From B75-G9 sp964564905 (GTDB taxonomy: Archaea > Hadarchaeota > Hadarchaeia > Hadarchaeales > Hadarchaeaceae): 16,378 bases of DNA. Positions 7,216 through 14,490 of the stretch are shown here, in pieces. Location: NCBI GenBank assembly GCA_964564905.1, contig CAZMCI010000022.1, positions 1 through 16,378 on the forward strand, written 5' to 3'. Every line of letters starts with the position of its first letter. Within the stretch, counting starts at the first letter, position 1. The translations under genes and the position numbers were made by a program. The notes below the pieces were generated by a model. The model had not been told where the DNA came from. It saw only the letters and a program-made list of their open reading frames with translations, and did no database searches.

Positions 7216-8333
7216 AGATTGCATTATGTAGCGATTGGTATCCTAGAATAGGCGGTGTGACTTCTCATATGGTGTGCCTCGCAAAAGAGTTGCAGAAGCT
7301 GGGACACGAAGTCACGATAATAACAAAAAACGGTTATGGGGGAGCGACGTATGAAATTCCGCTAAATGTAAAGGAAGTGAATATTTCATTTCTTCCAGAC
7401 AACGTTTTAATTCCGCCAAATTTGATGAAACTCAGAAGAATTTTAAAAGAGGAAAAATTTGATGTTGTTCACGGGCATCACGCGTTCGTGCCGACTTCTC
7501 TTCTCTCGATATCATTGGCGAAAAGGCTGAATGTACCCACAGTTTTGACAAATCACACAATATCATTTGGGTATAGTAGCTGCGTTTGGACACCTATTAG
7601 CTATAGTTTTCTCTTTCCCTATAGGCGATACATGAGCAAGGCAGACAAAATAATAGCTGTCAGCAATGCGGCAGCAGATTTTATCAAACGTTTTGTTGAC
7701 GAAAGAAAAGTTTTGGTAGTACCAAATCCAGTAGATGATACATTTTTTAGAGACGGTTTTTGTAAAAAAATTTTAAATGAAAAAGAGGATCCAACAATAC
7801 TCTATGTCGGCAGGCTTTCTCATAGGAAAGGATTGCATGTACTTATGCTTGCCATGAAGCATGTTGTCGAAAAAGTTCCAGATGCCCGATTGCTCATTGT
7901 TGGAAAAGGATACACCGGAAGGTTCGTTGAACTGCTAGCTAGGGCATTAGGTTTAGAAAAAAATGTCAAACTGTTGGATTTGACCTACCCACAACAACTT
8001 CCGGGGCTGTATAAAATGTCAGACGTGTTTGTTCTTCCTTCAATATATGGGGAGTCTTTCGGCATCGTTTTATTGGAGGCCATGGCTTCCGGAGTCCCTA
8101 TTGTGGCAACAGATGTTGGTGGGATAAGCGAGGTTATTACTGATAATCACACGGGCATTTTGGTCAAGCGGGGTAACAGTAAGGAGTTGGCCAACGCCAT
8201 ATTGAAGGTTTTGAACAGCCCAAATCTGTCCCAAAAATTGGTTAGAAAAGCAAGGAAAGAGGTTATGAGATACAGATCGCACATCATTGCTAAAAAAATT
8301 GAAAGTATTTATGAAGAATTAATGCTCAGCTGA
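7212..8333 (+). CDS. GT4-family glycosyltransferase (PIG-A/PimA-like)
   Basis: A 373-residue GT-B fold enzyme. The N-terminal domain begins MKIALCSDWYPRIGGVTSHM, a glycine-rich acceptor-side loop, with VHGHHAF at 86-92. The nucleotide-sugar domain carries ILYVGRLSHRKG (196-207), LLIVGKG and the retaining EX7E motif E281...E289 in ESFGIVLLEAMASG. The N-terminal pattern resembles PIG-A, which adds GlcNAc to phosphatidylinositol, and PimA, so a membrane-lipid acceptor is a reasonable inference. I chose ATG 7212 because the family's conserved start (KIALCSD) follows it directly and it overlaps the UbiA stop as ATGA; the frame is open further upstream, but that lies inside UbiA. It is the last gene of the island operon, 54 bp before the right attachment repeat. 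Confidence 0.88.
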   Translation: MKIALCSDWYPRIGGVTSHMVCLAKELQKLGHEVTIITKNGYGGATYEIPLNVKEVNISFLPDNVLIPPNLMKLRRILKEEKFDVVHGHHAFVPTSLLSISLAKRLNVPTVLTNHTISFGYSSCVWTPISYSFLFPYRRYMSKADKIIAVSNAAADFIKRFVDERKVLVVPNPVDDTFFRDGFCKKILNEKEDPTILYVGRLSHRKGLHVLMLAMKHVVEKVPDARLLIVGKGYTGRFVELLARALGLEKNVKLLDLTYPQQLPGLYKMSDVFVLPSIYGESFGIVLLEAMASGVPIVATDVGGISEVITDNHTGILVKRGNSKELANAILKVLNSPNLSQKLVRKARKEVMRYRSHIIAKKIESIYEELMLS

Positions 8334-8387
8334 CAGTGGTTATTCATTATAATTCTAACATCTGGGTTCAAACGTGAGTTTCAATTA

Positions 8388-8402
8388 GGCGGCCCCACCA
8401 CT
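8388..8402 (+). repeat. attR-like direct repeat (copy of tRNA-Pro 3' end)
   Basis: Identical to 4479-4493. Just upstream, GAGTTTCAATTA (8376-8387) looks like a degraded copy of the tRNA T arm, as expected if the repeat once extended further. The final two bases are also the first two of the complement of the exporter's TAG stop, so the pre-insertion junction was tRNA-Pro ending directly against the convergent exporter gene. Confidence 0.7.
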
Positions 8403-10683
8403 ATTTCCGCTTCCAAAGCGCTTGGATGACGAGAACTGATGGTAAGATCACTAACGCTGCAACAAACGCGTAGAAGATCACGAGCGCGGTCAGTGTGCCA
8501 AATCTTCCCATGGCTGGCATTCCCGAAAGCGAGAGCACTGCGAAGACACCCACTGTCGTCGCGGTTGCGGTAAGCATGGCCGTGCCGACGCTCATACTTG
8601 TAGCTCTAATCGCGCGTTGGAGCTGGGGCCCATACTTCCGCTTTTCTTCCATGAATCGGTGGATTACGTGGACGGCGTAATCAACCCCGAGTCCGATAAT
8701 CAATGCAGAGATGCCCATCGTAAGCACATCGAGCGGCCACCCTAGCACGCGGAGTGTACCAAATTCCCAGCTTAAAGTAAGCAGCAGCGGCAACAATGCG
8801 ATCAACCCTAGCACCGGGGATCGAAAGAGCAGGACGAGCACCACCAAACAGAGAACGATGGTTAGCACCGTGGAGCTAACCATACTCGGGGTGATGTTAC
8901 CTAAGATATCGCTGATTATAACTGGCTCCCCCCCGACGGCTGGTTCACCGTTTATGCTGAAGTCCAGGACCCCACCCGCGTGTCCCTCCACGTTAGACCG
9001 AACTATTTTGGTTGCTTGCTCCATCTCCTTGTCAGTTTTCGCATCCACGAAGAAGTAAATCGCGACCTTGTGATTGTCACTTAGAAGCCTAGTCTTCATG
9101 GCTGGATCGAGATTTTCAATGATTGTCGTGATTAAGGATTCGTCCATTGGGATTTGTCCACCCGCTGCAAGCAACACTGCGTCGGCCAAGCTCGAGGAAC
9201 CCGTGATGAGGTTTTGTTCAAAGTTATTCTCATCGGAGAGTACTGAGTTTTCCAATGCGAGCATTTCCCGCAGTCCCTGAGGACTCATGACATCTCCGCC
9301 CGCTAGGACGAAGATAATTGATTGCCCGCCGAACTGATCCCTTATTTCGTTTAACGTAACTACCGATTCGACGCTCTCCGGCAGGAAAGTCTCAAACGAC
9401 ATCGTTGACGAGATCCCAACCGCGGAGAATGCACATATCACAGACACCAGTGCGGCAACGAGCACTATCGGCTTTCCATGGCGTTCAGCGCCAATTACAG
9501 CGGCTGACAAAACCTTATCAACTTTTTTCCCTCGTCTTACCACAATTGCTTTTATTTTCTTCACCCCGCGTCTATCCCTAATTACAAGCACCGCGGGCAT
9601 ACACGTGAGCGCGAGCACAAACGTGAACAAAATCCCTAACGCGGCGAATGCACCGAGAGTTCTAATTGGCGCCAAGCTTGAAGTCATAAACGAGCCGAAC
9701 CCGATCATAGTCGTAAGCACGGTGATGGAGATTGCGACTCCAACCGTTGTGATGGAGGTCAGAATCGCCTTCTTCACGTGTTTACCCTGCTCAAGTTCCT
9801 CATAATATCTATTGAGCATGTGGACGGAGTAATCTATACCCAAGCCAAAGAGAAGCGGCACCAGGGCAACATGCAACATGGTGAACTCTAGCCCGAGGTA
9901 ACCCATCGTCCCTACTGCCCACATCGAGCTGAGGCCGACGATCATGAGCGGGGTAAAAATATCGGAGGGGCGTTTGAAGACCAAGAAGAGGATGATTGCT
10001 ACAAGCAGGATTGCAGCGGGGATCAGCACGCTGTTATCCTGGTTCATCATACCATAGATATCTTCATGGAGGATGAGTTCGCCGGTCGCCCTTGCCCGCA
10101 AGTTTTCGTTTGTAGCATTGAAATTATCCACACGGTCGCGCAAGGTGTTCACAACTTTAGCTCGCTCGTCTTTCGGAAGTTCTCCTCCTATGGAAACGTT
10201 GAGCAGGGCTGCGTGGTGATCAGCCGTGATTAGTTTCCCAACCACTTTCTCCGTTATTTCTGGCTGGAGCAGTATTGATTGGACACTTGCTTCCAGCTGG
10301 GGGTCTGGAGGAAGCACACCGCCGCTCATCTGCAATACAAGTGGGATTATGTAATCAGTGTATACCTCTACTTGGATGACAAAATTTTGCAATTTCGGGT
10401 CTGTCTGCAGTGAATTTTCCAGATCAAGAATTGCGTGAATCGCGGCAGCCTGTGTGACATTGTCACCTTCAATCAATATCGGCACATACGATACGCTGCC
10501 GAACTCGCTCTCAAATTCAAGCCTTGCCTTGATCGAGGGACATTCTTCAGGTAGGAATTTGTCGAACTCTGTGGTCATTGAAAGCTTGGTGACCCCGTAG
10601 GCCATGAAACCGCTGACAATAAGTACGGCCAGAAGAGTGAGGTAGGGCCTTCGTTCGATCGCTTCCGCTACCCTCTTTATCAC
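8401..10683 (-). CDS. MMPL/RND-superfamily exporter (HAE3-like)
   Basis: About 760 residues arranged as two similar halves, each with one membrane helix, a large extracytoplasmic domain (about 35-220 and 430-600) and a block of five helices. Both halves show the RND signature near the fourth helix: GLGIDYSVHMLNRYYEE (with D290 if counted from a GTG at 10701) and GLGVDYAVHVIHRFMEE. These aspartates are typical of proton-relay residues. Archaeal members of this family are predicted exporters of lipids or hydrophobic compounds; the cargo here is unknown. I favour GTG 10683, giving MIKRVAEAIERRPYL, because GAGGGTG lies 5 nt upstream; an in-frame GTG at 10701 would add six residues. Its stop codon abuts the island's right repeat. 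Confidence 0.88.
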   Translation of the reverse strand: MIKRVAEAIERRPYLTLLAVLIVSGFMAYGVTKLSMTTEFDKFLPEECPSIKARLEFESEFGSVSYVPILIEGDNVTQAAAIHAILDLENSLQTDPKLQNFVIQVEVYTDYIIPLVLQMSGGVLPPDPQLEASVQSILLQPEITEKVVGKLITADHHAALLNVSIGGELPKDERAKVVNTLRDRVDNFNATNENLRARATGELILHEDIYGMMNQDNSVLIPAAILLVAIILFLVFKRPSDIFTPLMIVGLSSMWAVGTMGYLGLEFTMLHVALVPLLFGLGIDYSVHMLNRYYEELEQGKHVKKAILTSITTVGVAISITVLTTMIGFGSFMTSSLAPIRTLGAFAALGILFTFVLALTCMPAVLVIRDRRGVKKIKAIVVRRGKKVDKVLSAAVIGAERHGKPIVLVAALVSVICAFSAVGISSTMSFETFLPESVESVVTLNEIRDQFGGQSIIFVLAGGDVMSPQGLREMLALENSVLSDENNFEQNLITGSSSLADAVLLAAGGQIPMDESLITTIIENLDPAMKTRLLSDNHKVAIYFFVDAKTDKEMEQATKIVRSNVEGHAGGVLDFSINGEPAVGGEPVIISDILGNITPSMVSSTVLTIVLCLVVLVLLFRSPVLGLIALLPLLLTLSWEFGTLRVLGWPLDVLTMGISALIIGLGVDYAVHVIHRFMEEKRKYGPQLQRAIRATSMSVGTAMLTATATTVGVFAVLSLSGMPAMGRFGTLTALVIFYAFVAALVILPSVLVIQALWKRK

Positions 10684-10736
10684 ATGCGCACCCTCAAGCA
10701 CCTCATACGTGTACTTCTAACCTTCGTAACCGGTGA

Positions 10737-10957
10737 CTGATCTCTCTTTTCGTGGACCTATGAACTACCCCCAGCTTTCGCAGGGAGCTTCCTGTTTCAG
10801 CGACGGGACTTACTGTTTTTGATGGATAAAGACGGAACCTGTACGGTGGCATCGACTCATCCCTCATGTATTTAGCTAGGGGTTCTTTATATAGAAAAAC
10901 TCGCTTCTCTGCTCCCCTCTCTTTCGGAAGGAGACTTCTCGGCGGTAAAGTTAACAA
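10737..10957 (-). pseudogene. Relic of an IS200/IS605 (TnpB) 3' end, RNA-scaffold-like
   Basis: The minus strand can be read as an 84-codon frame (YKEPLAKYMRDES, then RLYPSKTVSPVAETGSS), but its sequence is dictated by a nucleotide pattern familiar from the right ends of IS605-type elements: GTCGCTGAAACAGGAAGC, then a hairpin (CCCTGC-GAAA-GCTGGG, complement of 10770-10785), then GGGGGTAGTTCA. In intact elements this is the end of the TnpB guide RNA. No TnpB catalytic domain is upstream, so I call it a remnant or non-autonomous copy. It resembles 13942-14155. The remaining 10958-11204 shows no gene beyond the nadX promoter region. Confidence 0.45.
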
Positions 10958-11137
10958 TTGAGTTGGTAAGGAGATCTAGGAAATTCGAGAGTTTTATCGT
11001 CCCGCTTTCTTCGTCTTGATGGGGGAAGCAGAGTCTTTCACATTGAAGAAGATGACGCCTAAGCATTCGGGTCTGTTCTTAAAATGCTGAGAACATAATT
11101 CTCAAGGGCCAGTTCGATGGGGATGTGATTTCAAATT

Positions 11138-11198
11138 CTATTAATTATTGCTGTAAACAAAAAGTTAAACAGCCACAACATAGGAAAATAACGAGGAG
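11138..11198 (+). promoter_or_regulatory. Promoter region and Shine-Dalgarno site of nadX
   Basis: AT-rich boxes at 11138-11147 (CTATTAATTA) and 11159-11168 (AAAAAGTTAA) are the only TATA-like candidates before the gene. GAGGAG at 11193-11198 lies 6 nt before a TTG codon and decides that start. Confidence 0.45.
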
Positions 11199-11204
11199 AT
11201 TGAT

Positions 11205-12026
11205 TTGAAGGTTGCGATCATAGGCTGCGGCGCGATAGGCACGGTGCTAGCAAAAGCTATCGATAAAAAAAAGACGGGAAAAGTAAAGCTAGGTTTGGTC
11301 TACGACCTAAAGCCCGAAAAATCTGAAGCATTGGTCAAGAAACTGAAACTGAAGCCGAAAATAGCGAAAAGCGCGGCCGAGATTTATGCGGACAAAACAA
11401 TAAATTTGGTCATCGAAGCGGCGTCCCAAGAGGCTGTGAGGCAATATTCGCTGGAGATCCTCAGATCCGGCAAGGATCTAATGGTGATGAGCGTTGGGGC
11501 TTTTGCAGATGAAAAACTGTTGAGAAACGTCAAAAAGATCGCTGAACGAAAAGGTTGCAGGGTACACATCCCCTCGGGAGCGGTGCTCGGGATCGACGGT
11601 GTAAAAGCGGCTGAGATGGGCGGGATCCGGGAGGTGGTGCTAACCACTAGAAAGGCTCCGTCTGCTTTGGCCTACAGTGGATACCTGAAAAAACGACATA
11701 TCGCTCTGAAGAGGCTGAAACGTCCGAAAGTTGTTTTCGATGGCCCCGCCAGGACAGCGGTAAAGGCATTTCCGGCCAGTGTAAACGTGGCGGCTACTCT
11801 GAGTCTGGCTGGAGTGGGGTTCGATAGGACCAGGGTGAGGGTGGTTGCGGATCCATCCATAAAACGCAATATACATGAGATCCGTGTCAGGGGAAGATCG
11901 GGGGAATTCGTGACGCAAGCAAATAACGTGCCGTTTCCAGAGAGCCGGAGGACGAGTTACCTAGCCGCGCTGTCTGCAATCCGGACGCTCCGAAACCTAA
12001 GCGAAACCGTTCGGGTAGGCACGTGA
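11205..12026 (+). CDS. nadX: L-aspartate dehydrogenase
   Basis: A 273-residue enzyme oxidising L-aspartate with NAD(P)+ to iminoaspartate, the substrate of quinolinate synthase. It opens with a Rossmann dinucleotide site, MKVAIIGCGAIGTVL, and carries the family blocks LVIEAASQEAV, SGKDLMVMSVGAFAD, VHIPSGAVLGIDG, FDGPARTAVKAFPASVNVAA and DPSIKRNIHEI; the histidine in the last is a likely catalytic residue. The start is TTG 11205, supported by GAGGAG 6 nt upstream and by the N terminus matching the family. It replaces the flavin-dependent NadB oxidase, which fits an anaerobic or thermophilic archaeon. nadA follows after about 40 bp. Confidence 0.94.
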   Translation: MKVAIIGCGAIGTVLAKAIDKKKTGKVKLGLVYDLKPEKSEALVKKLKLKPKIAKSAAEIYADKTINLVIEAASQEAVRQYSLEILRSGKDLMVMSVGAFADEKLLRNVKKIAERKGCRVHIPSGAVLGIDGVKAAEMGGIREVVLTTRKAPSALAYSGYLKKRHIALKRLKRPKVVFDGPARTAVKAFPASVNVAATLSLAGVGFDRTRVRVVADPSIKRNIHEIRVRGRSGEFVTQANNVPFPESRRTSYLAALSAIRTLRNLSETVRVGT

Positions 12027-12033
12027 CATAACA

Positions 12034-12041
12034 ACTTTATA
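12034..12041 (+). promoter_or_regulatory. Possible internal TATA box before nadA
   Basis: ACTTTATA lies about 30 bp upstream of ATG 12068. No Shine-Dalgarno site precedes that ATG, so a leaderless nadA-nadC transcript starting close to it is plausible in addition to read-through from nadX. Confidence 0.35.
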
Positions 12042-12067
12042 CCCAAGGCGGCTTGTCTACTTCTGAG

Positions 12068-13009
12068 ATGGGTGGCATGGAGCCAAAGGATATTCGAGAG
12101 AAAATCTTGAGGCTCAAGGCCGAGAGAGACGCGATAATTTTAGCCCATAATTACCAGCAAGAAGAGATACAGCTACTGGCCGATTTTATCGGAGACTCTC
12201 TCGAACTCGCGAGGAAATCTGAAAAGGTGAAGGAGAAGATGATAGTATTCTGCGGGGTGGATTTCATGGCCGAAACAGCTGCGATCCTGAATCCTGACAA
12301 GACGGTTCTCCTCCCTGACACAGAAGCACGTTGTCCCATGGCCGCACAACTGCCTGCTGGTCTCGTGCGTAGGGCCAAGGATAAACATCCGGATGCTGCA
12401 GTGGTACTCTACGTCAATACCTTAGTAGAGGCGCGTGCCGAGGCAGACGTCACCTGTACCTCAGCTAACGCTCCTCAGGTCGTCAATGCTCTAGACGAGG
12501 AGAAGGTACTGTTCGGCCCTGATCGAAATCTGGCTTGGTTCGTACAGCAGCGGAGCGATAAACAGGTCATCCCGCTGCCAGACTTTGGATACTGCTATGT
12601 GCACAGGATGTTCTCTCCAGACGACATAACCTTGCTCAAAGCACGCTATCCGGACGCGGAGGTGCTGGTTCACCCTGAGTGTGATCCCGAGGTTCAGAAG
12701 CTTGCCACTCATATCTGCAGCACGAGCCAGATGCTTTTGCGGGCTAAAGCCTCCCCAGCTAAACGCTTCATAATAGCAACCGAGATCGGGCTGGTCGAGC
12801 GACTCAGACGGGAGTTCCCGGAGAAGGAATTTATCCCAGCGCTGGAAAACGCGAGATGCGAAGAAATGAAAAGGCACAACCTCGAGAAACTCTATCTTGC
12901 GTTAAGGGACATGAGGCACGTGGTTCGGGTACCTCCAGAGATAGCTAAAAAGGCCCGTGCAGCCACAGAACGTATGCTTGAGATCACTGGGAGGGCGACC
13001 CATGACTGA
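12068..13009 (+). CDS. nadA: Quinolinate synthase A (4Fe-4S)
   Basis: A 313-residue enzyme condensing iminoaspartate with dihydroxyacetone phosphate to quinolinate in NAD synthesis. It has the NadA blocks AHNYQQEEIQLLADFIGDSL, FCGVDFMAETA, CPMAAQL, YVNTLVEARAEADVTCTSANA, FGPDRNLA, HPECDPEV and ENARCEEMK. The cysteines in FCGV, VTCTSANA and NARCEEM are at the three family positions that bind the [4Fe-4S] cluster. I use ATG 12068; TTG 12053 and ATG 12077 are in-frame alternatives, and none has a clear ribosome-binding site. The stop overlaps the start of nadC by 8 nt, indicating coupled translation. Confidence 0.95.
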   Translation: MGGMEPKDIREKILRLKAERDAIILAHNYQQEEIQLLADFIGDSLELARKSEKVKEKMIVFCGVDFMAETAAILNPDKTVLLPDTEARCPMAAQLPAGLVRRAKDKHPDAAVVLYVNTLVEARAEADVTCTSANAPQVVNALDEEKVLFGPDRNLAWFVQQRSDKQVIPLPDFGYCYVHRMFSPDDITLLKARYPDAEVLVHPECDPEVQKLATHICSTSQMLLRAKASPAKRFIIATEIGLVERLRREFPEKEFIPALENARCEEMKRHNLEKLYLALRDMRHVVRVPPEIAKKARAATERMLEITGRATHD

Positions 13010-13853
13010 TGCGCTGGTGAAGAAGAAAATTCGCGAGATGCTCGCCGAAGACATAGGTTCTGGAGATGTGACCACAGAGATACTCGTGTCCCCAAAGCTC
13101 AAGATACACGCTGAAATCATCGCTGGGCAGGGAGGAGTAGTGGCAGGCGTGAGAGAGGCTCTTGAGGTTTTCAGACAGATGGGTGTCAAGGGAAAAATCC
13201 TGAAGTCGGACGGTGAACACGTTCGGGAAGGAGACGTAATAATCACCCTTGCAGGCCCGGCCCGTTCTATTCTGTCATCCGAGAGGGTCGCCCTGAATTT
13301 GATGATGCGGATGAGCGGCATCGCCACCGCAACAAAAAAACTCATAGACCTAGCGAGGCGAAGGAACCCAAAAATAATGATAGCAGCTACCAGAAAAACC
13401 GCACCGCTTCTGACTTGCTTCGATAAGCGGGCGGTGGTAGTAGTTGGCGGACAACCACATCGCTACAAGCTTAGTGATCATATATTGATAAAGGATAACC
13501 ATCTCCGTATAGCTGGTTCAGTTTTCGAGGCCGTGAATCGTGCCAAAAGTATGGCGAGAGGGGTTAAGATAGAGGTCGAGGTCAGCACGTCTCAGGAGGC
13601 GCTGGATGCTGCTAGGGCCGGGGCTGATATCGTGATGCTGGACAACATGAAACCCGCAGAAATTATACGTGCGGTGAAGCTGCTTGAGCGCGAAGGGTTA
13701 CGGGATAAAGTTCTACTCGAGGCCTCGGGAAGGATAGATACATCGAACGTTGGGGATTTCGCTGCCACCGGGGTTGATGTGATCTCTTCCAGTTACATGA
13801 CCATGCGTGCTCCGGCGCTTGATATGAGCCTAGAGGTAAAAAGAAAGAGCTGA
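13002..13853 (+). CDS. nadC: Nicotinate-nucleotide pyrophosphorylase (quinolinate phosphoribosyltransferase)
   Basis: A 283-residue type II phosphoribosyltransferase converting quinolinate and PRPP to nicotinate mononucleotide and CO2. Signature segments are LAEDIGSGDVTTE (14-26), NLMMRMSGIATAT (99-111), TRKTAPLL (130-137), HRYKLSDHILIKDNHL (153-168), IEVEVST (190-196), ADIVMLDNM and LEASGRI, which supply the basic quinolinate/PRPP pocket and the acidic metal site. ATG 13002 is preferred: GGGAGGG lies about 6-12 nt upstream and the family N terminus follows. It is the last gene of nadX-nadA-nadC, so the operon covers aspartate to nicotinate mononucleotide. Confidence 0.95.
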   Translation: MTDALVKKKIREMLAEDIGSGDVTTEILVSPKLKIHAEIIAGQGGVVAGVREALEVFRQMGVKGKILKSDGEHVREGDVIITLAGPARSILSSERVALNLMMRMSGIATATKKLIDLARRRNPKIMIAATRKTAPLLTCFDKRAVVVVGGQPHRYKLSDHILIKDNHLRIAGSVFEAVNRAKSMARGVKIEVEVSTSQEALDAARAGADIVMLDNMKPAEIIRAVKLLEREGLRDKVLLEASGRIDTSNVGDFAATGVDVISSSYMTMRAPALDMSLEVKRKS

Positions 13854-13905
13854 TATCCCCTCGCGCGCAAGAGGCTCCGCTTTTCCTTCGCGTTACGTCT
13901 GCACC

Positions 13906-13940
13906 GTCTCTGCCCGGAGCGCGTTTCGCGGAGACTTTTT
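13906..13940 (+). terminator. Hairpin plus T-run after nadC
   Basis: GTCTC (13906-13910) pairs with GAGAC (13931-13935), enclosing a second hairpin CGCG-TTT-CGCG (13920-13930), and is followed by five T residues. It sits 50 bp after the nadC stop and is a reasonable transcript end for the nad operon. Confidence 0.45.
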
Positions 13941-13941
13941 C

Positions 13942-14155
13942 CCTTTCCGATACTACAGCCCCCTGCTTCCGCTCACCGGGCTTGATCCCATCCCTCTTCG
14001 GGCGGTTATGGAGGTCTATGTCCCGCCCTTTCGGGGAAGGCGTTTGGTTTGGAGTGGTTCCTTAACAAGTACTTACAGAGGCTCTCTATAAACGAGAAAG
14101 CGGCTTTCATCCCACCGGCTCATGCAGGGGAACTCCTACCGACAGAGTTAAATTC
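13942..14155 (-). pseudogene. Second degenerate IS605/TnpB-type 3'-end relic
   Basis: Occupies most of the 335-bp gap between nadC and the small winged-helix gene. On the minus strand it parallels 10737-10957: a TTAACT...GTCGG...AGGAGTTCC block, then RFLVYREPL encoded around 14105-14080 (compare RVFLYKEPL in the other copy), and at its far end GTGAGCGGAAGCAGGGGGCTGTAGT, echoing the GCTGAAACAGGAAGC...GGGGGTAGTTC ending. It has stops in every reading I tried and is more decayed. Homology to the first copy is visible by eye; assignment to TnpB elements is inferred. Confidence 0.35.
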
Positions 14156-14188
14156 ACTTCAACAGATGAGACTAGGAGAGGTGGTCAT

Positions 14189-14404
14189 TTGAGTGAGCTG
14201 ACACCAAATGCCCAGAAGGTCTACGATGCCCTAAAAAAACTCGGCGCCACGAGTTCCGGCGTGCTGAAAACGGCCGATGACATAATGCGCGTCTCAAGGC
14301 TCCCGAAGGGAATGGTAAACAACGCGTTGATGGAATTGGTCAACAAAGGGTATGCGAAAAGGGTGGCGCGAGAGAAGGCCGCGGGCTATTATTTGACGAA
14401 ATGA
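14189..14404 (+). CDS. Small winged-helix DNA-binding protein
   Basis: A 71-residue single-domain protein. LTPNAQKVYDALKKLG, then ADDIMRVSRLPKGMVNNALMELVNKGYAKR, matches a winged helix-turn-helix, and the terminal VAREKAAGYYLTK forms the wing. Proteins of this size and sequence type are common archaeal transcription factors of unknown target. The start is TTG 14189: a strong purine tract GGAGAGGTGG (14175-14184) lies just upstream, with an AT-rich GTTAAATT box at 14146-14153. T-rich tracts at 14418-14437 may end its transcript. It is separate from the next gene, which has its own TATA-like box. Confidence 0.75.
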   Translation: MSELTPNAQKVYDALKKLGATSSGVLKTADDIMRVSRLPKGMVNNALMELVNKGYAKRVAREKAAGYYLTK

Positions 14405-14456
14405 TCCCTTACAGCCGGTTTTCTTCCTCGGTTTTTCAACAGAGGCTCATGTAGAA

Positions 14457-14466
14457 GTAAATTTAA
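14457..14466 (+). promoter_or_regulatory. TATA-like box of the DUF763 gene
   Basis: GTAAATTTAA is centred about 30 bp before ATG 14491, so transcription could begin at or near that codon and give a leaderless mRNA. This favours 14491 over ATG 14473. Confidence 0.4.
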
Positions 14467-14490
14467 CCCTGTATGGACAAGTTTCTCCAG

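Larger units (their letters stand above)
4479..8402. mobile_element. tRNA-Pro-nested genomic island (about 3.9 kb)
   Basis: The segment lies between two identical copies of GGCGGCCCCACCACT, one forming the 3' end of tRNA-Pro and one directly before the stop codon of the exporter gene. The interior is clearly more AT-rich than both flanks and holds five genes unrelated to the neighbouring housekeeping genes. Integration at a tRNA 3' end with duplication of that end is the signature of tyrosine-recombinase elements. No integrase is recognisable inside, so the island would be fixed, mobilised in trans, or have lost its integrase. Confidence 0.75.

Noticed and set aside
10703..10957. A real 84-residue protein upstream of the exporter
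   Set aside because: Its sequence follows the conserved nucleotide pattern of an IS605-type right end; no domain, start site or conserved hydrophobic core supports translation.
11041..11100. Possible C/D-box sRNA (GATGA near 11050, CTGA near 11088)
   Set aside because: No convincing internal D'/C' boxes or terminal stem; the short motifs are expected by chance.
13861..14155. A structured housekeeping RNA (RNase P or SRP RNA) in the nadC-winged-helix gap
   Set aside because: None of the conserved cores of these RNAs could be found on either strand; similarity to the 10737-10957 relic explains the sequence better.
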